From assembly GCF_030247195.1 (NCBI RefSeq), contig NC_080670.1, positions 208,246,546-208,310,545 of the forward strand: a DNA stretch of 64,000 nucleotides, given 5' to 3'. The notes below the pieces were generated by a model. The model made no database searches and had not been told where the DNA came from. It was given only the letters and a program-made list of their open reading frames with translations. Positions within the stretch are counted from its first letter, which is position 1. Every line of letters starts with the position of its first letter. The DNA is from Topomyia yanbarensis. Lineage: Eukaryota > Arthropoda > Insecta > Diptera > Culicidae. The translations under genes were made by a program, and so were the position numbers. Of this stretch, positions 1 through 10,290 are shown piece after piece.

Positions 1-230
1 TATAAATTCTCAAGCATCCGACCGAATTCGTAACGTATTACCACCCGTTTATGCTTCCCCAGTCACAGATAACGAGACATTGAAATAAAATCGATAATCA
101 CCCAATAAACCCGCGCAGTTTACCAGCGACCGCCATTATGTCGTTTTATTACTCTATTTCATAGCCGTTTTCCCGTTTTACGACATCTCAATCTCACGCG
201 TGTTATTTTTCCTCCATTTTTTTTTTGCAG
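1..230 (+). other. 3' end of an intron of the membrane-protein gene
   Basis: No open frame is supported here. The stretch ends in a pyrimidine run followed by GCAG at 227-230, a good 3' splice acceptor, and the long open frame becomes protein-like only after it. I read it as the last part of an intron whose upstream exons lie outside the window. The frame runs open back to a GTG at 200, but that part translates the polypyrimidine tract and is not coding. Confidence 0.65.
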
Positions 231-2338
231 ATGTCATCCCCGCGGTCTATTTAGCCGCCTGTGGCCTTGGACTGACTCTCATTCCGGGACTAAGCTACAT
301 ACACATTCGTGCACCCGGTCGCTGGCGCTCACTCTACATGGCACTGTGTTATTTCTGGTTCCTGTCCGGAGTGGCAGCAATGGCCACTATTTTCCTGATC
401 GACCCTAGTGACTCAAAGCTTGATCAGACGGTGCACACGAACGCTGCTATCTGCCTGCTCTCTTCAGCTGCTTTTGTAATTATTCTGGTGGCAATTAATG
501 AAATGTTGCAGCGCGAGGGAATCGTAGAATACAAAAAGCCACTGGATTTCGACACGGATATTGCTCATGAAAGCGGAAAGCTGATGGGAACTCGTACGGA
601 GGGTAGAAATTTGTACAACAACTTTATCACCTCGTCGCCTGCGACGTTAACGAATGGTGGGGCAGGACCCAAACAGTGGAATTCGTCGACGGAGCAGATC
701 GTTCCGGTGGATCATTCGAGGGGAAAAAACTACCACAAGTTGTGGGTGTTTTATATGATCTTTACCAAGCTGCAGGGCTTCATCGCATTTTATTTTATCT
801 TTGTTGTTTTTGGTATCGACTTCAGTATCTTGACGTTCAGTAGCGCTAATACCGGGTATTCGATTTTCTGGTTTATGACTCTCGGTTCTTTGGTTGGAAC
901 CGTTTTCATGACGATTCTGTGTAGCAAAATGGTCTTTCTGGTGGCATCCATTCTACACACAATCGGTCTGATTTTAGCCGTATCTTTCTACTCTACTTCG
1001 GCAGGAACGATTCATATGGGTGTGTCAATGATTGTGTTCTACACCTTTATAGGAGCATCGCTGGTAATTCCAGCAATCAATATCTTGGAGCTTTCTCCTT
1101 TAAACTTCAATGAAACATTCCTAGCGATCGGATCCATTCTCGAGCTGATAGGCATCGCTTTGATTCAATACTTTGCCGTCACAGAGGGCGCCATGCTCGG
1201 GATGGTTCCAAACACGAACAAACTGGCAGAGAATCACAAGGACGTGATCGCAGCCCATTTCATTGCAATGATCGTACTCAGCGTGATATTGGCGGTCATC
1301 GTCTTGTGGCACATGCCGGATACATTCAAAAAATCCCTAGCCGAGATCCATTCCGATATGGCTCGAATGACGTCGTATTTTGCGTTTACCAGAATGATGA
1401 ACCCGATCGTCGGTACTCATCACCCAGTTACTCGAGCATTCAGAGAGAGCATTACATCCGAACAACCGGAAGTTGACGAGAAGCAGCTTAGTACACGCAA
1501 TGGCCATCTTGCTGTAGTTTCCCAGTACAACGATCGTAGCGATGATAGTACGGGCAGAAGGAGTCCATACAATGATTTTGTCGAACCAAGATACAATCGA
1601 CGAGCTGTTCCCGAACGAGATTTCTCCCCGGTATCGGATCGTGATGATCCTTACCAGCAGGAGCAACTTCGACGTCAACACGAACGAAATTACATCCTTT
1701 CCCGGCAGCAACATAACATGCAACGAGCACGAGAATCCCCTGAATCGCCCCAGCACATTTACCGACCCGATAGACGCGCCGAAAACCAATACCAACAGCG
1801 TCCCTACAGTGTCCACGTGGACGACTACAATCACGAACGTCCACGAAGCAGTAACAGTCAAACAAACCGCCAAGGTCCACCGTTGCTCGCTCGGCAGCAA
1901 TACTACGAACAGTACAGCCAAGAGCGTCCACAACCACCCCTCCCAAAGCCATCGCCAATTCGTCACTCACCGACTCCACCGCCGCCCGTCAGAGAATCCA
2001 ACCAACCATTACCGATGCTGATTCACCGTTCACAACCATCGCAGACCGTTAAGTCAGAACCCGGATTCGTATCTCGCCCCCGGCTACAAACGCAAAAAAG
2101 TGACGCTCCGGCTCCACCACCTCTACCACCGGCAGACTACCTCACCAAATCACTACCACGCATCAAACCCGACCGAGCATCACGGGAAACCATCCACCCG
2201 GTGCTGGTGCCGAAACCGGCCAAACAGCAGGAAGAGATCGTCCCAGGTGTGGAGTACACCAGCAATCTACGACCGTCGGAGTTTCTGCGGCAAAGCCGAC
2301 AATCGATGTTCTTCCGGGAATCAACGGCGCCGGATTAA
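231..2338 (+). CDS. Multi-pass membrane protein with long Pro/Gln/Arg-rich C-terminal tail (3' terminal exon, partial)
   Basis: About 702 codons are open from the acceptor at 230 to a TAA at 2336-2338. The first complete codon follows two bases that finish a codon begun in the previous exon. The first ~390 residues hold about nine hydrophobic segments; the first begins VIPAVYLAACG and the last lies in VIAAHFIAMIVLSV. A polar loop of ~90 residues (RTEGRNLYNN to DHSRGKNYH) separates segments 3 and 4. The last ~320 residues are hydrophilic and rich in R, Q, S and P, with runs such as PLPKPSP, TPPPPV and APPPLPPA that could bind SH3 or WW domains. Topology suggests a transporter-like or scaffold membrane protein with a cytoplasmic tail, but I do not recognise the family. 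Long open frames on the other strand here are shadows. A host gene is much more likely than a transposon: no pol, gag or transposase motif is present. Confidence 0.8.
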
Positions 2339-2358
2339 AGTTCGAAAGGTGTGCGATT

Positions 2359-2379
2359 CTCGGCCCCATCGGGGCCGAG
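2359..2379 (+). promoter_or_regulatory. GC-rich stem-loop in the 3' UTR
   Basis: Nine perfect base pairs (CTCGGCCCC at 2359-2367 with GGGGCCGAG at 2371-2379) enclose a three-base loop, 20 bases after the stop codon. It could act in mRNA stability or translation, but no function can be assigned from sequence. Confidence 0.4.
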
Positions 2380-2399
2380 CTAGGATAAGGATATTGGTA

Positions 2400-2405
2400 A
2401 ATAAA
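2400..2405 (+). terminator. Polyadenylation signal AATAAA
   Basis: A canonical AATAAA lies 61 bases after the stop codon of the membrane-protein exon. It fits a short 3' UTR. Confidence 0.6.
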
Positions 2406-3921
2406 TGTGGACTGTGTAGGAATCGAGAGGGGGTTTGAGGGTTTCCATTGAATATCCGAAGGGCATAGCTATACCAGCATTTGAAGCACTTGAATGGAAC
2501 CGTGCGCATCGCTTGCATCCTCCCCTACGACGGGAGTATAATATTGTGGGCTTGAAAGGTTACATATGTCTCGTCGCCCATCAAAACTTCAAACGTCATG
2601 AATACAATTTGCGGGCGCCTGTTGCAGCTTGTTGCTTTTGTTCTGTACTTTGTTTAGCGTATCGACATTGATTTATTCTTCCTAATTAAAGATACTACCT
2701 TATGGTCCGATTTCGGGCTGGATGATCCGGGTTTCTATCCAAAGAATGCTGTTCCCCAATTTATACTCGCGAAAAGAATTAAAAATCGCTTCACCATCAC
2801 CGTTACACACTTTTCACTAAGCCATGAGACCAAAACCTTAGTATTCACTTCATTTTCGATGCACGAAGGAAAGTAAACAAACGAATGGTGACAGTCAAAC
2901 GCGCAGCATGCTGTGATGTATGGCTAGCTTACTTCCGATACAGTTCTTACAATCTGATGTCAAGTTAAGGACGATTCAGACGATACATCAGCTTCCGTCA
3001 ACGTCAACGGAACGTCACCGTTCCGTCAGGATAAGTTTAATACTTTTCTCTTGTGCACGTTTACACGTGCCGTACGTCAAAACGTTCCGTACCGTTTTTT
3101 TTATTCAAATCGTTTATTTGATAAGGCACGTTGCGTTAGCTTAAAGGTGCCAATTTTGTTTTGTTTTACATTTTAAATTGCTTAAAACTAGGGGATTACA
3201 TATTGATTTTTTTAAAAATGAAACTAATGCGATTTTATAGCTATCTTATATATCTACACAAGGGGATAATATTGTTTTCGTAAGATTAGGGAGGTCATTT
3301 AGTTTTTGTGGCAATATGGTTTGACATTTTTATCAGTGAGATTATTGGAGCAAATAATGTTTAATTAAGGGGGACAATTTTTTACGACTAACTTAAAACT
3401 AGGAATAACTAGAGGGCATGATTGAATTTTGTAAAGATTCGTAATTATAGTTATTTTTGTGGGTAGTAGAGTTGGGCAATTTCAACGAGATTATATAATA
3501 TAATAGTTAAAACTAGAAGAGACAAGAAGAGCTAAATGCTTCGTGATGATATTGGGGGGGGGGGGGGGGGGGTAGGGGTGTTACTTCTGGGTATAAGAGG
3601 CAGGGGAGGGAGGGTAGACAAAGATGGCAGGGAGAGAAAATTATTTCAGTTTCAGGCATCGTGAGATCAACGGATGGATTACAAACTCGGGTGGCCTTCA
3701 TCAGGGGAATCATGTACTGGGACGCCGGGTGGTCCTCCTCAAGATGGCAGGGGTTTTTCCAGACGATTTCGTAGTACGGCTCAGATGTGGATCGGCTACA
3801 TTTCGAGTTAAGCGTGTTATGTTCGTGCCGTAGGTCCCGTGTTTGTTGGCTCATTCGATACAGATGCTTTGATACAGGTGGAAGAGCGTTCTGAGAATGA
3901 TAAGGAGATAACAAGGGGCAG

Positions 3922-6900
3922 TTAGACTTGTATATTGATGGTTTTCACAAAGGTGTATATAAGGGACATATAGAGAACATCGCGGCTTGCCAGCACATCT
4001 CGAACCGGGACGTTGGTTGGTCTTCCTCGGGCCCGCAGGGTATCCATTAGCCGAGACCTAGCGGAACTGTACTCGGTGCACGCCCAGACAATGTGCTCGA
4101 TGTCGTGATAGCCGTCGCCACAAGCGCAGATACCACTATCCACGAGCCCAATACGCTGGAGATGTGCATCCAGCGTGTAATGGTTTGCCATGAGTCGGGA
4201 CATCACACGAATGAAGTCACGACCCACATCCATCCCCTTGAACCAAGGTTTCGTCGATACCTTAGGGATTATCGAATGTAGCCACCTTCCCAGCTCTCCA
4301 CTGCTCCACGAAGTTTGCCAACTTTCGAGGGTTCTCTGATGAGTAATACTGAAAAATTCGCTGAAGCAAATTGGTCTTTCGTAAACGTCTCCTTCTAAGG
4401 CACCCACCTTAGCTAAGGAGTCTGCCTTCTCATTGCCCGGAATGGAGCAATGAGAAGGGACCCATACCAAGGTAATCTGGAAAGAGTTGTCAGATAAAGC
4501 ACTCAGTAGCTCCCGTATTTTCCCCAAAAAATACGAGGAGTGCTTGCCTTGTTTCATCGAGCGAATAGCGTCAATGGAACTGAGGCTATCCGAAACGATG
4601 AAGTAATGGTCTGCGGGTAATGTTTCTATGACTCCAAGGGTATACTGAATGGCAGCTAGTTCTGCGGCGTAAACTGAAGCAGGGTCACTGAGTTTGTAGG
4701 AGGCGGTGAACTTTTGATTGAAAATACCGAAGCCAGTGGATCCTTCGAGGTTTGATCCGTCAGTATAAAACATCTTAGAACAGTCGACTTCTCGGAATTT
4801 ATTATAAAAAATGTTTGGAACCACTTGTGGGCGTATGTGGTCCGGAATTCCACTAATCTCGTCTTTCATGGATGTGTCGAAGAAAACAGTAGATTCAGAA
4901 GTATTTATGAAATGCACACGGTTGGGATTGTAAGAAGAAGGATTAATATTTTGCGCCATGTAGTCAAAGTACAGGGACATGAAACGGGTCTGAGAATTGA
5001 GCTCAACAAGCCTTTCGAAATTTTCAATCACGACCGGGTTCAAGATATCGCATCGAATGAGCAATCGATATGAGAGTTCCCAAAATCGATTTTTCAACGG
5101 GAGAACGCCCGACAGCACTTCGAGACTCATCGTATGGGTCGACTGCATGCACCCTAAGGCGATACGCAAACAACGATACTGAATTCTTTCGAGTTTGATG
5201 AAATGTATTTTCGCGGCGGAGCGAAAGCAGAAGCATCCGTATTCCATTACCGACAGTATCGTTGTTTGATACAACCTAATTAGGTCTCCTGGGTGGGCAC
5301 CCCACCATGTTCCGGTTATTGTACGAAGAAAGTTGATCCTTTGTTGGCATTTCTGTTTCAGATACCGAATATGGCATCCCCAAGTACCTTTCGAGTCGAA
5401 CCAGACCCCTAGATATTTTACTGTGAAGACCTGAGCGATAGTTTGACCCATTAATAGAAGCTGTAGTTGTGCTGGTTCACGCTTCCTTGAAAATACAACT
5501 AGCTCAGTTTTCTCCGTGGAGAATTCGATACCCAGCTTAATAGCCCAAGCAGACAAATTGTCCAGGGTATTCTGTAATGGTCCTTGTAGATCGACAGCTT
5601 TGGGTCCCGTAACAGACACCACGCCATCGTCTGCAAGTTGTCTTAACGTGCAGGAATTGTCAAGACATTCATCAATGTCGTTGACGTAGAAATTGTATAA
5701 AAGGGGGCTTAGACATGAGCCCTGGGGAAGGCCCATGTAGCTAAATCGTGATGTCGATAAGTCACCATGCGAAAAATGCATGTGCTTTTCCGACAACAAG
5801 TTTAGTAAAAAGTTGTTTAAAGTCGCTGAAAGACCATGCTGGTGCAGCTTCTCTGAAAGAATGTTGATCGAAACTGAATCAAAAGCCCCCTTAATATCTA
5901 GGAACACTGATGCCATCTGCTCTTTGCTAGCATAGGCCATTTGAATTTCAGTTGAGAGCAACGCAAGACAATCGTTCGTCCCTTTGCCTTTGCGAAAGCC
6001 AAATTGTGTATCTGACAGTAAGCCATTTGCTTCGACCCAATTGTCGAGGCGGGATAGGATCATTTTCTCGAACAACTTCCGGATACAGGATAGCATTGCG
6101 ATCGGACGGTACGAATTGTGGTCGGAGGCTGGTTTTCCTGGTTTTTGGATGGCGATGACCTTCACTTGTCTCCAATCGAGTGGGACAATGTTAGTCTCGA
6201 GAAACTTATTAAATAAGTTCAACAAGCGTCTCTTGGCAGAGTCAGGCAGATTCTTCAACAAGTTGAATTTGATTCTGTCTGGCCCCGGAGCTTTATTGTT
6301 ACACGACAAGAGAGCAAGTGAGAACTCCACCATCGAAAAAGGTGTTTCGTTCGCGCTATCGTGAGGAGACGCGGCGCGGTAAATCTTCTGTGCCGGGGCG
6401 GAATCCGGACAAACCTTCTTGGCGAAATCGAATATCCAACGGTTTGAATATTCCACGCTCTCATTAGTACTGTTTCGATTTCGCATACGTCGGGCTGTTC
6501 CCCAAAGAGTGCTCATCGATGTTTCTCTCGTTAATCCGTCGACGAACCGGCGCCAATAATCGCGTTTTTTGGCTTTCATCAAACTCTTCATTCGCTTGTC
6601 TAACGTCGCGTACTGTCGAAAACTGGCGGGTAACCCGTCGTTCCGGAAGGTCTTAAACGCGGCGGCCTTCTTTGCGTACACGTCTGAGCACTCTTTATCC
6701 CACCAGGGCTTGGGAAAACGTTTTTGTATGTTCGCGCCGGGTACTGGCCTAGTCTGAGCTTGATTCGCGCTGTCGAGAATCAAGCCAGCCAAAAAGCTGT
6801 ACTCTTCCTCCGGAGGAAGTTCTTGGGTAGATTCGATGTTGTCGGATATCGCGGCAGCATAGCTCTTCCAATCGATATTTCGTGTGAGGTCATACGAAAT

Positions 6901-7608
6901 ATTGATTGATTTCAATGGCCTTGAACCGTTATTGATTGAGACTACAATCGGCAGATGGTCGCTGCCGTGGGGATCAGGAATTACCTTCCACGTGCAATTT
7001 AACCGCAGCGATGTTGAGCAAAGGGACAAGTCTAAGGCGCTCGGGCGCGCTGGAGGAGCAGGAATCCGTGTCATTTCACCCGTGTTTAAAATTGTCAAAT
7101 TGAAGTTATCGCAAAGATCCTGAATTAAGGAAGACCGGTTATCATCATAGAGGCAACCCCATGCTGTACCGTGAGAGTTAAAGTCTCCTAAAACTAGTCG
7201 CGGTGCTGGCAGGGATTCTAAGATGTCTTGTAGCCGTCGGTGCCCAACCGCGGTGTTGGGGGGAATATATATGGAAGCTATGCAAAGGCTTTTACCTTTG
7301 GTTGTTACTTGACAAGCGACAACTTCAATACCTGTTATCGAGGGAAGGTTAATTCTGTAGAAGGAATAGCACTTTTTGATCCCCAAAAGCACTCCTCCAT
7401 AGGGGGTGTCTCGATCCAGGCGAATAATATTAAAGTCGTGGAAGTTGAGTTCTATGTCGGAAGTTAACCAAGTTTCACATAATGCAAATGCATCGCAACT
7501 CAAATTATTTATTAAAATTTTGAAGGAATCGATTTTCGGGATGATACTTCTGCAATTCCACTGTAGAACAGTGATCAAATCCGTGACCTCGTTCGATGAG
7601 TTAGCCAT
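3922..7608 (-). CDS. I-like LINE copy 1 ORF2: endonuclease, reverse transcriptase, RNase H
   Basis: 1228 aa from the ATG at 7608. The open frame extends a few codons further, but the homologous start in copy 2 and the overlap with ORF1 support this ATG. Residues 1-235 are an EEP (APE-like) endonuclease: WNCRSIIPKID, CETW, LGDFNSHG, GSDHLPI. The RT covers about 430-760: APGPDRIKFN, FLDIKGAFDS (motif A), GLPQGSCLSPLLYN (B), a LADD box near residue 658 (C) and YLGVWFD. An RNase H domain follows near 945-1070 with FYTDGS, AAELAAI, SDSLSSID and HCSIPGNEKAD, so its acidic residues and histidine are present. The C-terminus has a Cys/His cluster, CACGDGYHDIEH...C. It nicks the target and reverse transcribes element RNA (target-primed reverse transcription). 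RNase H plus a three-knuckle ORF1 points to the I clade. Confidence 0.93.
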   Translation of the reverse strand: MANSSNEVTDLITVLQWNCRSIIPKIDSFKILINNLSCDAFALCETWLTSDIELNFHDFNIIRLDRDTPYGGVLLGIKKCYSFYRINLPSITGIEVVACQVTTKGKSLCIASIYIPPNTAVGHRRLQDILESLPAPRLVLGDFNSHGTAWGCLYDDNRSSLIQDLCDNFNLTILNTGEMTRIPAPPARPSALDLSLCSTSLRLNCTWKVIPDPHGSDHLPIVVSINNGSRPLKSINISYDLTRNIDWKSYAAAISDNIESTQELPPEEEYSFLAGLILDSANQAQTRPVPGANIQKRFPKPWWDKECSDVYAKKAAAFKTFRNDGLPASFRQYATLDKRMKSLMKAKKRDYWRRFVDGLTRETSMSTLWGTARRMRNRNSTNESVEYSNRWIFDFAKKVCPDSAPAQKIYRAASPHDSANETPFSMVEFSLALLSCNNKAPGPDRIKFNLLKNLPDSAKRRLLNLFNKFLETNIVPLDWRQVKVIAIQKPGKPASDHNSYRPIAMLSCIRKLFEKMILSRLDNWVEANGLLSDTQFGFRKGKGTNDCLALLSTEIQMAYASKEQMASVFLDIKGAFDSVSINILSEKLHQHGLSATLNNFLLNLLSEKHMHFSHGDLSTSRFSYMGLPQGSCLSPLLYNFYVNDIDECLDNSCTLRQLADDGVVSVTGPKAVDLQGPLQNTLDNLSAWAIKLGIEFSTEKTELVVFSRKREPAQLQLLLMGQTIAQVFTVKYLGVWFDSKGTWGCHIRYLKQKCQQRINFLRTITGTWWGAHPGDLIRLYQTTILSVMEYGCFCFRSAAKIHFIKLERIQYRCLRIALGCMQSTHTMSLEVLSGVLPLKNRFWELSYRLLIRCDILNPVVIENFERLVELNSQTRFMSLYFDYMAQNINPSSYNPNRVHFINTSESTVFFDTSMKDEISGIPDHIRPQVVPNIFYNKFREVDCSKMFYTDGSNLEGSTGFGIFNQKFTASYKLSDPASVYAAELAAIQYTLGVIETLPADHYFIVSDSLSSIDAIRSMKQGKHSSYFLGKIRELLSALSDNSFQITLVWVPSHCSIPGNEKADSLAKVGALEGDVYERPICFSEFFSITHQRTLESWQTSWSSGELGRWLHSIIPKVSTKPWFKGMDVGRDFIRVMSRLMANHYTLDAHLQRIGLVDSGICACGDGYHDIEHIVWACTEYSSARSRLMDTLRARGRPTNVPVRDVLASRDVLYMSLIYTFVKTINIQV

Positions 7609-8920
7609 CGAAGGATACAATCGCTGAGAGGAGGGGCCATTTAGCAGTCAACTGCTTCAAAAATGTTCTCACTGTAGGGAGAAAAGCTAACATAAGACTT
7701 TTAATAGGATCAGTAATATTGAAAGTTTTTATTATCCAGTCCACTATGTCCGAGAGTTTTATAATTCCAGTGCTGTGATTACTCTCGAACTGAAACAAAG
7801 GAACACTTGGGATTTTTGATGTTCCTGGAAGTGCTGGGAACTCCTTCTCTGAGCTTAATCCTCCGAGACCAGGAGCTAATTGCTTCGGTTTGGTTGCAAC
7901 ACTTCCAATAGATGTGACTTTCGGAGCCCCCTCAAGGGACACCTTCTGGCCTTTACAAGGAACTTTACGAGAGGAAGTGTTCCTCCTCTTCCTATAAATT
8001 CTAGGCACCCTAGTAGATGTTCCCTCTTGTGGGTTACCAGCCTCGCCCTCGTCAGGAGGCAAGTGAGTATAGATGTTTGCTGAGGATGGTGGCGTAGCAT
8101 TCTTTAACATTTCTGCGAAAGAATGTTTGGATCGTCCCGCAAGGGAACGTTTCAGTTTATCCCCGCGTAGTTTGTACGCGGGACATGCCGAGATATCATG
8201 CAGACTCTCCGCACAGTAAGGACACTTTTCGGCTTGCTTACTGCACGAATCATCTAGATGATTCTCCCCGCATTTTCCACAGCGGGCCTTGTTGCTACAA
8301 TGGGTGGCTGTGTGACCCAGTTGTTTACACTTTGTGCAATTCATGACCCGCGGCACAAACAGACGCACAGGCAGACGAACCTTGTGCAAGAGCACGAAAT
8401 TTGGCAAAGCGGTACCAGCGAAGGTCACCCGATAAGAGTTTGATTGGGGGTACGTTTTTGAACCATCCCCCGCAACTACTACTGAGTGCAAACGTTTGCA
8501 CTCAAGTATTTTAACTGGCTGAAGTAAGCGGTCTCTGAATCGGCCAACCCCGTACTTCAGCAGATCCTCGCACGTCAAACTCTCATCGGTTACGACGCCT
8601 TCGGATTGTACTCTTACAGCCGGAATATACACGTTATAATCCCGCGTAAAGTGCTCACAGCAAGCAATATCGTTTGCCTGCTTTGAGTTGGCTAGCAACA
8701 CCCTTATCTTGTCCGAGCGGACCTTTGAAATTTCGGTCACAGCCGAGAACCGTTCCGTCAGGTCTCTAGAAATCTGAAGAAGATTCAGTGATTTAGTCTT
8801 GGGCCGAAAGAAGACCACAAATGGACCAGTTGAGAGTTCTGGATAGCATTTGGGCCGGGGGGGAGCCTTAGAAGTTGAACCCGATTCAACTTCCATTTGA
8901 CCATCCGGAGAGGGAACCAT
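7601..8920 (-). CDS. I-like LINE copy 1 ORF1 (gag-like nucleic-acid-binding protein)
   Basis: 439 aa from the ATG at 8920. A TTG-started extension to 8932 is not needed. The N-terminal ~190 residues contain an RRM-like region (GPFVVFFRPKTKSLN onward). Three zinc knuckles follow at about residues 195-246: CTKCKQLGHTATHC, CGKCGENHLDDSC and CPYCAESLHDISAC. A basic linker leads to a conserved hydrophobic C-terminus (IKLSDIVDWIIKTFNI, LMLAFLPTVRTFLKQL). It should coat the element RNA. Its stop codon overlaps the ORF2 start in the eight bases ATGGCTAA, suggesting termination-reinitiation for ORF2. It is clearly related to the ORF1 at 30597 but diverged. Confidence 0.9.
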   Translation of the reverse strand: MVPSPDGQMEVESGSTSKAPPRPKCYPELSTGPFVVFFRPKTKSLNLLQISRDLTERFSAVTEISKVRSDKIRVLLANSKQANDIACCEHFTRDYNVYIPAVRVQSEGVVTDESLTCEDLLKYGVGRFRDRLLQPVKILECKRLHSVVVAGDGSKTYPQSNSYRVTFAGTALPNFVLLHKVRLPVRLFVPRVMNCTKCKQLGHTATHCSNKARCGKCGENHLDDSCSKQAEKCPYCAESLHDISACPAYKLRGDKLKRSLAGRSKHSFAEMLKNATPPSSANIYTHLPPDEGEAGNPQEGTSTRVPRIYRKRRNTSSRKVPCKGQKVSLEGAPKVTSIGSVATKPKQLAPGLGGLSSEKEFPALPGTSKIPSVPLFQFESNHSTGIIKLSDIVDWIIKTFNITDPIKSLMLAFLPTVRTFLKQLTAKWPLLSAIVSFDG

Positions 8921-9320
8921 AGAAAACGTCAACGCACGGGGTCAGCGCCCGCGCAGACGGAAGAAAGCAATAAATGTGTTACAAAAGACAAAAACCACTT
9001 AGCTTTAAACTGGTGTCCAACGACGAACCGATCCAGCTTATACAGCTGGCTATTGTTTAATCCTCACACGCGAACAAAAGACTGAGGACCGAACCGAACT
9101 GGCAAAATAACCTTGAATGCGGATTAAAACTATTCTTTATCGCCTCACACAGCACTACGGACTAGAAAAAACAACCTCTGTCTCGATGGAGAGCTCGAAA
9201 ACGAATGGTTCCGTACCGTTGATGTTGTGTGTGAATGCCTCCATTTAACTGCATGTAACTTATCCTGACGGAACGGTGACGTTCCGTTGACGTTGACGGA
9301 AGCTGATGTATCGTCCTTTA

Positions 9321-10213
9321 TGCTGCTTTAATTATTGGATTCGGGACAGGGTAGAATTCGCTCAAAGCTGTCATTTTTGGAAGGATTTGAGAACTTTGGA
9401 GTGAACCTACTCTGACTCGGATGCAAAAATTCGAAGTCAACTGCGTACACCTCTTCAATAATAAAAAAAACAACCTATGTATTTTATTTTAAATGTTATT
9501 ACTTATTTCATAAAAAAGACGAATTCAAAATATTTATCCTCAAAAAAACTGTTCAAAACCCGTAGTTTTTTTTTTCGATGACGTTATTGCTCAAGCATCG
9601 TGGTACAGCTTACTGACCTGTAGCCGCTTCGTCGAAGCTAACACAATTTTTCGTGACCGTCATCGCCAACGGCCAAAGAGGCAGATATTAATGATGCTGT
9701 CAACTCAGACACTGACACTAATTAGTGTGATAAGCATCCGCGTGGAAAAGCGGGTCTTGCTAAGAGTTCAAATCTCCGGGCAATTAGATTCGTGACTGCT
9801 TTGAACGCATTGTCCTCTGAAAAGCAGTACTCTGCGTGTGAAGGCTGAGTTTGTTTATAAGTAGGGGAGTATGAAGTAAAGCCGGATATTAAAGGAAAAA
9901 AAGTTCACTAGTTCCTGTAATAACGTATGGGAAGGATTAGGGAGCCAACTGACAAAATTTACTCTATGAGAAAATTCCGGATGCCCCGTTGCTCACAGAG
10001 CAGAAGTCATATCAGCAGATGAAAGAGCAAACTTTTCACTGTTGTTAGCTACCCACAAGTAACGGTTCACCCAGAATTTCTTCTCAAAAGCGTTTTTGTT
10101 TCAGGGCCCGTAAGTGCAAGAAAACCAACAGGTCCTGAGCATTACCAGTCGCAGCATAGACAGCGAGAGATATGTGAATGACCCCTAGGATGTAGTAGGC
10201 GAGAAAGCAAGTT
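9321..10213. other. No gene seen
   Basis: AT-rich sequence without credible coding. A tRNA-like B-box word (GAGTTCAAATCTC near 9763) occurs, but no tRNA fold can be supported. Short T and A runs only. Confidence 0.4.
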
Positions 10214-10290
10214 AGGGGCCCTATTCTTACAGTCGCGTCTTCTAGTGACTACTAGGCACTAGGTGACGTGACTGTGAGAATAGGTCCCCT
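10214..10290. repeat. Small fold-back element / inverted repeat
   Basis: Two 34-base arms (10214-10247, starting AGGGGCCCTATTCTTACAGTC, and 10257-10290) pair with five mismatches around a 9-base loop. This is a short terminal-inverted-repeat element or hairpin. No clear target duplication. Confidence 0.5.

Larger units (their letters stand above)
3097..9207 (-). mobile_element. I-clade-like LINE (copy 1), about 6.1 kb, apparently full coding capacity
   Basis: On the minus strand the order is a ~290-bp 5' UTR, ORF1, ORF2, an ~825-bp 3' UTR and a short A tail (T run at 3097-3102). The 3' end carries AAATAAACG just before the tail, like copy 2. A 13-bp target duplication, GTTCCGTACCGTT, sits at 3084-3096 and 9208-9220. 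It joins perfectly across the MITE when compared with the intact copy at 43.6 kb. The 3' UTR contains a run of 19 C on the element strand (G on plus, 3554-3572). Both ORFs are open throughout, which implies a young insertion. The 5' leader differs from copy 2 and is much shorter, so some 5' truncation is possible. Confidence 0.9.
2965..9320. mobile_element. Harbinger-type MITE copy 1, split by a LINE insertion
   Basis: The left part is 2968-3096 and the right part 9221-9317, about 226 bp without the insertion. The inner inverted ends (GACGATACATCAGCTTCCG and its complement) are long and palindromic. The same element is intact at 43614-43848, in the opposite orientation. It is flanked by TTA at 2965-2967 and 9318-9320. 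The 3-bp TWA duplication is the hallmark of PIF/Harbinger transposons. It has no coding capacity, so it is non-autonomous. The right terminus lacks about 8 bp present in the left terminus (TTCAGACG). Confidence 0.85.

Noticed and set aside
200..230. GTG-initiated start of the membrane protein
   Set aside because: These codons translate a polypyrimidine tract and splice acceptor; the exon starts at 231.
1121..2021. Overlapping open frames of 63-209 codons on both strands inside 1121-2021
   Set aside because: They are shadows of the 702-codon exon, caused by its base composition; no domain is encoded.
8920..8932. Upstream TTG start of LINE copy 1 ORF1
   Set aside because: Non-ATG start with no support; the ATG at 8920 is adequate. 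The same applies to TTG starts at 7620 and 30585.
9735..9790. Possible tRNA near GAGTTCAAATCTC
   Set aside because: No A box, acceptor stem or anticodon arm could be drawn.
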